Below, piece after piece: positions 1 to 5,899 of a DNA stretch of 7,880 nucleotides (its first letter is position 1; each line of letters opens with the position of its first letter). The DNA lies in contig CABTXQ010000044.1 in assembly GCA_902488835.1 (NCBI GenBank), positions 1 to 7,880 of the forward strand, in the 5' to 3' direction. A program made the translations under genes and the position numbers. The notes beneath the pieces are model-generated. The model did not search any database. It was not told the origin of the DNA and saw only the letters and a list, made by a program, of their open reading frames with translations. This DNA is from an uncultured Ileibacterium sp. (GTDB lineage: Bacteria; Bacillota; Clostridia; Peptostreptococcales; Anaerovoracaceae).

Positions 1-954
1 GAGTTGGAAGAAGCAATAGATTACGGTGTTGGTCGTATAATTGTTGACGGATTTCACGAATTAGATCTGATAGAGGATATATGTAGCAAGAAAAACAAAA
101 GAATTGAAATACTTCTTCGTTTGACACCTGGTGTCAAAACATCAAGTCATGATTATATCGTTACTGGTAAGAAGGATTCTAAATTCGGTTTTACTGCAGA
201 CGAAGAAACTGTTTTGCCGATTGTAAAGAAAGCCTTGGCTTCAAAACACATACATCTAAAAGGATTTCATTTTCACGTAGGATCACAATTATTTGAAAAT
301 TATTACCACTTAGAGGCACTTAAGAAGGTTTTAGATTTATTCCTATTAGTTAACAAAGAAACAGGGTGGGAGATTGAGGAGCTTAATGTCGGTGGAGGCT
401 TTGGAGCAAAATACATAGATGAAGATAGAAAGCCGTTCAGCTACTTCCTAGACCCAATAATGGAAGCAATCAGAGACTTCTTTGAGAAAAACAATAAGTC
501 CGTACCGACCGTTGCAATAGAGCCCGGCAGGAGCATAGTTGCTGAAGCTGGCATTACACTCTATTCAGTTGGAGAGATAAAGGAAATCAAAGACTTAATT
601 AAATATGTTTCCGTTGACGGTGGAATGGCTGATAACATCAGGCCTGCCCTATATCAAGCAGAATACACAGCAATAGTTGCAAACAAAGCAGACAAAAACT
701 ATCCTGATAAGGAAGTTGTTTCGATTTGTGGAAAATGCTGTGAATCAGGCGACATACTCATAAAGAATATTGAGCTGCCAAGAACTGAAATGGGCGATAT
801 TATAGCATTGCTCTCAACCGGTGCCTATGGTTATTCAATGGCAAGCAATTACAACAAAATACCTAAACCGGCAGTAGTAGCAGTTAAGGATGGCAAGGCT
901 GAATTAGTGGTTAGACGACAAACATTTGAAGACATGACAAGAGAAGAAATTTAG
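1..954 (+). CDS. lysA: Diaminopimelate decarboxylase, 5'-truncated by the window edge
   Basis: This PLP enzyme converts meso-diaminopimelate to L-lysine and CO2, the last step of lysine synthesis, in the cytoplasm. The frame is open from base 1, so the true start and the N-terminal part of the barrel with the PLP lysine lie upstream. About 317 residues remain of a family usually near 420. In the visible translation (first residue Glu) the family motifs run in order: HFHVGSQ near 90-96, the glycine-rich LNVGGGFG near 128-135, EPGRS near 174-178, CGKCCESGD near 243-251 (the CESxD substrate/PLP motif from the partner subunit), and GAYGYSMASNYN near 274-285. The HDYIVTG...SKFG stretch near 50-63 and the GAYxxSMASNYN ending favour diaminopimelate over ornithine/arginine decarboxylase. 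It is followed after 8 bases by the M19 peptidase gene, probably in one transcript. Confidence 0.95.
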   Translation, partial: ELEEAIDYGVGRIIVDGFHELDLIEDICSKKNKRIEILLRLTPGVKTSSHDYIVTGKKDSKFGFTADEETVLPIVKKALASKHIHLKGFHFHVGSQLFENYYHLEALKKVLDLFLLVNKETGWEIEELNVGGGFGAKYIDEDRKPFSYFLDPIMEAIRDFFEKNNKSVPTVAIEPGRSIVAEAGITLYSVGEIKEIKDLIKYVSVDGGMADNIRPALYQAEYTAIVANKADKNYPDKEVVSICGKCCESGDILIKNIELPRTEMGDIIALLSTGAYGYSMASNYNKIPKPAVVAVKDGKAELVVRRQTFEDMTREEI

Positions 955-958
955 GAGG
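953..958 (+). promoter_or_regulatory. Ribosome binding site of the M19 peptidase gene, overlapping the lysA stop
   Basis: AGGAGG begins inside the lysA TAG stop codon and sits 4 bases before the ATG at 963. The overlap suggests translational coupling between lysA and the downstream dipeptidase. Confidence 0.8.
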
Positions 959-962
959 AGCA

Positions 963-1916
963 ATGAGTAAATTAATTGACATGCACTGTGACACTATGCT
1001 TGAAGCGTGGAGAATGAACAAACCTCTAAAGGATATTGACCTGTCGATTAACCTAGATTTGCTCAAAAAAAGCGATTGCATGGCACAGTTCTTTGCTGTA
1101 TTTATGTCTCCCAGAGAGCAGAAATATATGACAGCATGGGAGCTATTCGGAAAAGTGCATTCTTACTATGAGGAACAACTTAAAAATTTTGGCGACATAA
1201 TCGCTCCTGTTTTGTACAGAGAAGACATAGAACAAAATAGTAAAGCTGGCAAGGTATCATCACTTCTCACTATTGAGGATGGTGTTTTGCTAGAAGGAGA
1301 GATTGAACGTCTGCACAAGGTCTTTGATATGGGAGTAAGGCTTATAACCTTGACTTGGAATTTTGAGAATTCCATAGGTTATCCTTGCAATGATGACCCT
1401 AAGAAGAATGCAATGGGTTTGAAAGATTTTGGAATAGATGTAGTAAGGGAAATGAACAATCTGGGTATGCTAGTTGACGTTTCTCACGGATCAGAGCAAT
1501 TATTCTTTGATGTATGCAAATATTCTGATAAACCTTTCGTAGCGTCTCATTCATGTGCAAAATCTCTTTGCAATCACAGAAGAAATCTAACGGATCAGCA
1601 GCTTAAAGAACTCGGAAATAGGGGTGGCGTTGTTGGTGTAAATTTTGAGAAATCATTCCTAAGAGATGATGGTGAACCAGCAACTTTTGATGTAATTATC
1701 AAGCATCTGCTTTACATGAAATCAAAAGCAGGTATCGACGCACTTGGCTTCGGCTCAGATTTTGACGGAATAGAAGACAATGGCGAGCTGAAAAATTACA
1801 GCGGGTTTAAAGTCTTGCTTGACAGAATGCAAGATCACTTCACCGATGATGAAATTGACAAGATTTCACACGAGAATGCTTTGAGAGTGATAAAGGATGT
1901 TTTACCAAGTAAATAA
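963..1916 (+). CDS. Membrane dipeptidase-type metallopeptidase, family M19 (renal dipeptidase-like)
   Basis: M19 enzymes are zinc dipeptidases of the amidohydrolase fold that cleave dipeptides, often with a D- or otherwise non-standard C-terminal residue. The 317-residue protein is a normal length for the short bacterial members. Metal and active-site signatures are all present: DMHCD at 6-10 (His8, Asp10), TIEDG at 103-107 (bridging Glu105), LVDVSH at 170-175 (His175), ASHS at 194-197 (His196), HRRN at 205-208 (substrate-binding Arg), and GSDFDG at 264-269 (Asp266). There is no signal peptide or membrane segment, so a cytoplasmic enzyme acting on imported peptides or cell-wall-derived dipeptides is likely. 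The ATG is fixed by a strong AGGAGG. It sits directly behind lysA and before a terminator, so the two probably form the end of one operon. The substrate cannot be read from the sequence. Confidence 0.93.
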   Translation: MSKLIDMHCDTMLEAWRMNKPLKDIDLSINLDLLKKSDCMAQFFAVFMSPREQKYMTAWELFGKVHSYYEEQLKNFGDIIAPVLYREDIEQNSKAGKVSSLLTIEDGVLLEGEIERLHKVFDMGVRLITLTWNFENSIGYPCNDDPKKNAMGLKDFGIDVVREMNNLGMLVDVSHGSEQLFFDVCKYSDKPFVASHSCAKSLCNHRRNLTDQQLKELGNRGGVVGVNFEKSFLRDDGEPATFDVIIKHLLYMKSKAGIDALGFGSDFDGIEDNGELKNYSGFKVLLDRMQDHFTDDEIDKISHENALRVIKDVLPSK

Positions 1917-1951
1917 CTAAGCTAAACTTAATATAGTATATAATTTTAATT

Positions 1952-2005
1952 GCCTCATCTTTGATAATTGCAAATTAATGCAATATGAAGATGAGGCTTT
2001 TTGTT
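1952..2005 (+). terminator. Rho-independent terminator after the lysA-dipeptidase unit
   Basis: A 10-bp perfect stem (GCCTCATCTT at 1952-1961 with AAGATGAGGC at 1988-1997) is followed by TTTTTGTTTT. Inside the loop a second perfect 6-bp stem (ATTGCA 1967-1972 with TGCAAT 1979-1984) stacks above a small internal loop. It lies 35 bases after the dipeptidase stop. Confidence 0.85.
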
Positions 2006-2010
2006 TTGTG

Positions 2011-2297
2011 CTATGACAAGCACAATTAACATATTATAAAAAATCTAAAACATCGAGATGCAGTGCGCAATAAAAGTAAAAAGTGATGAAATAATATGGA
2101 CAAAGGATGAAATATTGGGATATAAATTTTCCATAATAGAGTGTACTATGGGATATGTGAAAATGTTATACTTAAATCAATAGATTTGAACTTATGCTTA
2201 TTTTCTGATAAATTTATAGCAAGCAAAAGTATAAAAATAGCAAAATTAGTTTATAATTAATATATAAATAATAATTAACCTTACGGGAACTATAAAA
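2011..2297. other. Intergenic region before the kinase gene, no convincing gene
   Basis: About 290 very AT-rich bases separate the terminator from the kinase start. I see a weak sigma-A promoter candidate (2186-2214), a direct repeat TGGGATAT at 2116-2123 and 2149-2156, and a short dyad CCATA/TATGG at 2131-2151. There is also a 41-codon open frame (2058-2183) that lacks a ribosome binding site. No sigma-54 type GG-N10-GC element was found here, so the two-component genes are probably not sigma-54 dependent themselves. Confidence 0.6.
2186..2214 (+). promoter_or_regulatory. Possible sigma-A promoter for the two-component operon
   Basis: TTGAAC (2186-2191) and TAAATT (2209-2214) are separated by exactly 17 bases, about 80 bases before the kinase ATG. 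Each hexamer matches consensus at only four of six positions. Such matches are common by chance in DNA this AT-rich, so this is only a candidate. Confidence 0.25.
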
Positions 2298-4295
2298 ATG
2301 ATTAAATTTTCACCAGAAGACAAACGATCAATATTTAAATCAGTCATCATAATCGCATTCATAGGACTTTTAGTGCTTTTGATATACAAAGGCTACATGG
2401 CTAATCAAGAACAGAAAATGCAAGAAATTGTTTCAAAATATGCTGATAACGGCATGTTGGTTTATGGTGCGGATGACAGTGCTCCACCGCTCAGATTTAT
2501 TGATGAAGATGGTAAATATAAGGGCGTTGTACCTGATTATATGAATTTAATTTCGATTGAATTAGGCATACATATTGAATGTGTGCCATACAAATGGAAT
2601 AATGCGCTTGAAGCTATTAAAACAGGTAAAACTGACATGATAGACCTATTTATAAGCCCAGACAGATCTAAATATATGGAGTTTACAAAGCCTCTTTACA
2701 CCTTGCGTACCATAATGGTGACTAATCGGAACCAAAAGTATCGATTGGATGAAATTAATAATTTGGAGGTTGCAACACAAATGGGTGACTATGCGAATAC
2801 ATATTTGAAGGAGCACTATCCAAATGTAAAACTCGTGTATGTGCACGATGTAGGCGAGGGTCTTAATTTGCTTATCAATAATAAAGTAGATGCGGTGATA
2901 GGAGACGAACCGGTTGCACAGTATTATGCAGATAAATTGGGCATAAAAAATAGAATCAGGACAATAAACACGTCACTTTATGAAAAGCCTGTTGTAATAG
3001 GCGTAAGCAAGGATAAAGCTGATTTGGTAAAGCCTCTAAATAGAGCGATTGATAATATAAATAGATCAGGGCAACCAGACAAAATACAACAAATATGGTT
3101 TGGAATTTCAACACCACTGCTTAAAACTGGCAATTCGGTATCGCAATTTTTTAAATACCTCAGCCTAATAGTAATACTAGTTGCCTTTGTTTTTGGAATA
3201 AAACTGATCGAAAACCGATTTCTAAAGATGCAGGTTCGTTTGAGGACCCGTGAACTTGAAGAAAGTAGGAATGAACTAGCATTGATTTTCAATGAAATGC
3301 CGGAAGGGATACTCGTAATTGATAAAAACGGGAAAATTCAATCTGCTAATGAGCTGGTTGCGTCATTTGTTGGATTAAGATTTGAAGACATTATCAGCAT
3401 GAATTGTGAGGATTATATTAAAAAGCTGAATACAGCACAGACAAAAGAAATTATTGAGGCGGTTCATTCTCATAACACGGGAGCTGTAATACAGGCGGAA
3501 AAGGGTCATCTCATTCTTAAGGTTAAATTGCTTGATATGGGAGGAGAAAGAACAAAAGACATTATTATGACAATAGAGGATACAACGGCTGATGTCATAA
3601 AGAACAATCAACTATTACAGTCCTCGAAAATGATTGCTGTAGGGCAGCTTGCAGCGGGCATGGCACATCAATTGAGAAATCCTTTGGGAATTATACGCAC
3701 TCATAGTTATTTGCTAAGCATCAATGATAGTGTTAATTCCAAGGGAAAGGATTCGATACGATATATTGACGATAGTGTTAAGCGAGCAGGTGCTATAGTG
3801 GATAACGTAATGAATTTCTGGAGAATGTCGGAAAGCGGTGTATCATCAATAAATCTAAAGAGCTTCATAAATTCACTTATTATGTTAAACTATGATGAAA
3901 TCAACAAAAGAAGCCTAAATATAGATTTGGATTGTGAAGATGATCTTATGATACAAAGCAGTCAAGAGTCGCTTAAGCATATATTAATGAACTTGATTCA
4001 AAATGCAATTGAAGCCGTTGAAGAGAAAGTCGGAATTATAATAGTAAGAGCATATGAGGATCAAGATAATATAATAATAGAGTGTGAAGATAACGGATGC
4101 GGTATTGCAAAGGATAATCTAGAATATCTTTTTAATCCGTTTTTTACAACAAAGCCTCCTGGGAAGGGTACAGGCTTGGGCTTATATGTTGTTTATTCCG
4201 AGATCAAATATTTAGGAGGAGATATAGTTGTTAACTCTGCTTTGGGGAAAGGAACCAGATTCTCCATTAAATTGAAAAATCAAAAAGATGCATAG
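2298..4295 (+). CDS. Membrane sensor histidine kinase with extracytoplasmic SBP_bac_3 domain and PAS domain
   Basis: This 665-residue kinase autophosphorylates on His and passes phosphate to the response regulator encoded next door. Domain order: short cytoplasmic N-terminus; membrane helix about 14-31; a type-3 solute-binding-protein domain about 50-270 (SPDRSKYMEFTKPLY at 120-134, KVDAVIGDE at 196-204); second membrane helix about 284-304; helical linker; PAS domain about 326-435 (NEMPEGILVID at 332-342); HisKA with phospho-acceptor His457 in AHQLRNPLG; and HATPase_c with N-box around 565-569, DNGCGI at 598-603, and the GKGTGLGL ATP lid at 622-629. There is no HAMP domain. The position after the acceptor His is Gln, where Glu or Asp is usual. 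The binding domain belongs to the amino-acid-binding branch, so an extracellular amino acid is the likely signal; which one is not proven. The ATG has only a weak GGGA 9 bases upstream. The regulator gene follows after 14 bases. Confidence 0.93.
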   Translation: MIKFSPEDKRSIFKSVIIIAFIGLLVLLIYKGYMANQEQKMQEIVSKYADNGMLVYGADDSAPPLRFIDEDGKYKGVVPDYMNLISIELGIHIECVPYKWNNALEAIKTGKTDMIDLFISPDRSKYMEFTKPLYTLRTIMVTNRNQKYRLDEINNLEVATQMGDYANTYLKEHYPNVKLVYVHDVGEGLNLLINNKVDAVIGDEPVAQYYADKLGIKNRIRTINTSLYEKPVVIGVSKDKADLVKPLNRAIDNINRSGQPDKIQQIWFGISTPLLKTGNSVSQFFKYLSLIVILVAFVFGIKLIENRFLKMQVRLRTRELEESRNELALIFNEMPEGILVIDKNGKIQSANELVASFVGLRFEDIISMNCEDYIKKLNTAQTKEIIEAVHSHNTGAVIQAEKGHLILKVKLLDMGGERTKDIIMTIEDTTADVIKNNQLLQSSKMIAVGQLAAGMAHQLRNPLGIIRTHSYLLSINDSVNSKGKDSIRYIDDSVKRAGAIVDNVMNFWRMSESGVSSINLKSFINSLIMLNYDEINKRSLNIDLDCEDDLMIQSSQESLKHILMNLIQNAIEAVEEKVGIIIVRAYEDQDNIIIECEDNGCGIAKDNLEYLFNPFFTTKPPGKGTGLGLYVVYSEIKYLGGDIVVNSALGKGTRFSIKLKNQKDA

Positions 4296-4309
4296 GAGTG
4301 AATAATAAT

Positions 4310-5665
4310 ATGAGAAATGAATCGGTTAATATATTGATTGTTGATGATGAGAGGGATTATAGGGATACACTGAGCATATTCTTTGATGCACTTGGATATA
4401 GTACAGAAAAAGTCGAATCTGCAGAAGAGGCGTTAAAGTTAATAGAAAAGAAATTCTTTCCTATTATCGTTACAGATATGATGATGGACGGAATGAGTGG
4501 AATTGACCTTCTTAAAACAGTTAAGAAAGAGTATGGCGATGAAATAGAGGTTATCATGGTAACCGGCTATGGGAGTATTGAGACTGCAGTTGAAACCATC
4601 AAAACGGGAGCTTATGGATATTTTATTAAAAGTCATAACCCAAAAGAATTGCAAGAAGAGGTTGATAGGGCTGCAAAATCCATGGAGATTAGAAAATGGG
4701 AGTCAATAGAGAAGTCAAAGATGAATTTTGTAGTCAATAGCAAGAATCCTAAAATGGCGAAAATTTGGGCACTTGTTGACAAACTAGCGGATTCCGATGC
4801 CAATGTGTTAATTACCGGTGAGAGTGGAACTGGAAAAGAAATTATGGCAAAGCGAATACATGAGCTGAGCGATCGCAAAGATGAACCTTTTGTTCCCATT
4901 AACTGTCAATCGATACCCGCCAGTTTGATCGAATCCGAGCTATTCGGCCATGAGAAGGGTGCTTTCACTGGTGCGAATGAAAGCCATAAAGGTAAGCTTG
5001 AAAAGGGGAATATGGGCACAGTGTTTTTAGATGAAATAGGTGATATGAGTACAGATGTTCAGGGCAAACTACTTAGAGTTCTGGAAAATCATCAGATTGA
5101 ACGAGTTGGTTCAAATGTACCCATTGATGTTAACTTCAGAGTAATATCTGCCACGAATAAACCTCTTAAGGAAATGGTGAAATCCGGGACATTCAGAGAG
5201 GATCTTATGTATAGAATCAATACCTTCGAAATTGATATTCCACCGCTCCGAGAAAGGCGTGAAGATATATCAGTCTTTGTGAACTATTTTACCCGAAGAT
5301 ATGTTGCAAAAACAGGGAAATACATAAAGGGCATAAGCGAAGATACGTGGCAATTTTTGCTTGATTATGATTATCCTGGTAATGTGAGGGAACTGAAAAA
5401 CATTATTGAACGAATGATTATTTTGGCGCCAAAAGATGGAATTTTGTGTTTAGATGATAAAAGAGGCGTTAATTATATGAAAGAATTTGAAGGTATGAGT
5501 GTCATTGAACCGTATAGAGATGCAAGACGCAAATGGGAAAGAAAATACATAATAAGCATTTTGGATAAAGAGAACGGAAATATTACAAGGGCGGCCGAAA
5601 CTATGGAGCTTAGTAGAAGGCAGCTATTTAACAAAATGAAAGAATTAAATATTAAAATTAACTAA
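4310..5665 (+). CDS. NtrC-family sigma-54-dependent response regulator
   Basis: This protein activates sigma-54 RNA polymerase by ATP hydrolysis when phosphorylated. Positions below use the ATG at 4310 (451 residues). Receiver domain about 7-120: acidic pair DD at 12-13, acceptor Asp56 in VTDMMMDG, Thr85 in VTGYGS, and Lys107 followed by Ser instead of the usual Pro. AAA+ domain: Walker A GESGTGKE at 170-177, sigma-54-contacting GAFTGA at 217-222, Walker B VFLDEIGD at 238-245, and arginine-finger region FREDLMYR at 295-302. C-terminal Fis-type HTH about 414-449 (NITRAAETMELSRRQLFNKM). All catalytic motifs are intact. An in-frame GTG at 4298 would add four residues, but AGGAG at 4294-4298 fits the ATG at 4310 (11-base gap) and would overlap the GTG. 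It is co-transcribed with the kinase and ends just before a hairpin. The only sigma-54 promoter in the window lies 156 bases downstream and is its most obvious target (inference). Confidence 0.95.
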   Translation: MRNESVNILIVDDERDYRDTLSIFFDALGYSTEKVESAEEALKLIEKKFFPIIVTDMMMDGMSGIDLLKTVKKEYGDEIEVIMVTGYGSIETAVETIKTGAYGYFIKSHNPKELQEEVDRAAKSMEIRKWESIEKSKMNFVVNSKNPKMAKIWALVDKLADSDANVLITGESGTGKEIMAKRIHELSDRKDEPFVPINCQSIPASLIESELFGHEKGAFTGANESHKGKLEKGNMGTVFLDEIGDMSTDVQGKLLRVLENHQIERVGSNVPIDVNFRVISATNKPLKEMVKSGTFREDLMYRINTFEIDIPPLRERREDISVFVNYFTRRYVAKTGKYIKGISEDTWQFLLDYDYPGNVRELKNIIERMIILAPKDGILCLDDKRGVNYMKEFEGMSVIEPYRDARRKWERKYIISILDKENGNITRAAETMELSRRQLFNKMKELNIKIN

Positions 5666-5677
5666 CAAAATATCATG

Positions 5678-5726
5678 AATACCAGGAAGAATATTTCCAC
5701 TGTGAAATATTCTTCCTGGTATTTTT
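5678..5726 (+). terminator. Strong hairpin terminator after the response regulator gene
   Basis: A perfect 20-bp inverted repeat (5678-5697 with 5704-5723) encloses a 6-base loop, CACTGT, and runs into a short T stretch (5722-5726). It starts 12 bases after the regulator stop and separates the regulator unit from the sigma-54 operon. The T-tract is short, so some read-through is possible. Confidence 0.8.
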
Positions 5727-5753
5727 AAGATTAATATTACGATGAAGTAAAAG

Positions 5754-5769
5754 TCATAAATTATTGTGA
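5754..5769. promoter_or_regulatory. Candidate enhancer (upstream activator) dyad for the NtrC-type regulator
   Basis: TCATAA and TTGTGA flank a 4-base ATTA centre, giving an imperfect dyad with five of six complementary positions. Its centre is about 86 bases upstream of the start expected from the sigma-54 promoter, within the usual distance range for enhancer sites of this activator class. It is a single short dyad in AT-rich DNA, so it is only a candidate. Confidence 0.25.
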
Positions 5770-5820
5770 AGATATGTATTGAAAATCCAAGGGAAAAATA
5801 AATAAATTATTCTTAATGCC

Positions 5821-5837
5821 TTGGCATATAATTTGCT
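5821..5837 (+). promoter_or_regulatory. Sigma-54 (-24/-12) promoter of the nhaC-ortA-ortB operon
   Basis: TTGGCATATAATTTGCT matches the sigma-54 consensus YTGGCACG-N4-TTGCW at every defined base except the C and G after TGGCA. GG (5823-5824) and GC (5835-5836) are separated by exactly 10 bases, the required spacing. Transcription would begin near 5848, leaving a leader of about 52 bases before the ATG at 5900. It lies just downstream of the gene for a sigma-54 activator, which strengthens the call. Confidence 0.87.
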
Positions 5838-5860
5838 TGTATATAAATTATGTTATATTA

Positions 5861-5879
5861 AATTTTATTTATTAAAATT
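5861..5879 (+). repeat. Short AT-only inverted repeat in the nhaC leader
   Basis: AATTTTA (5861-5867) and TAAAATT (5873-5879) form a perfect 7-bp inverted repeat around TTTAT. It ends 9 bases before the ribosome binding site. The stem is all A-T and could easily be chance; a role in translation is speculative. Confidence 0.25.
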
Positions 5880-5888
5880 AAAAGAGTT

Positions 5889-5894
5889 AGGAGG
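5889..5894 (+). promoter_or_regulatory. Ribosome binding site of the NhaC-family gene
   Basis: AGGAGG lies 5 bases before the ATG at 5900. This fixes that start rather than the in-frame ATG at 5915, which has no such site. Confidence 0.8.
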
Positions 5895-5899
5895 AACTT

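Noticed and set aside
1..954. Reading the first gene as an ornithine or arginine decarboxylase because an ornithine pathway lies nearby
   Set aside because: The TG-x-x-x-SKFG, CGKCCESGD and GAYGYSMASNYN motifs fit diaminopimelate decarboxylase, and a terminator separates it from the ornithine genes.
2058..2183. A 41-codon open frame starting with ATG in the intergenic region before the kinase gene
   Set aside because: It has no Shine-Dalgarno sequence, resembles no family I know and is short enough to be chance. It is worth revisiting only if relatives conserve it.
4298..4309. GTG at 4298 as the start of the response regulator
   Set aside because: The only ribosome binding site (AGGAG, 4294-4298) overlaps this GTG and is placed for the ATG at 4310. 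The four extra residues are not part of the receiver fold.
5779..5808. A sigma-A-like promoter (TTGAAA, 18-base gap, TAAATT) upstream of the sigma-54 promoter
   Set aside because: The -10 hexamer is poor and such matches are expected by chance in DNA this AT-rich. The sigma-54 element is far stronger.
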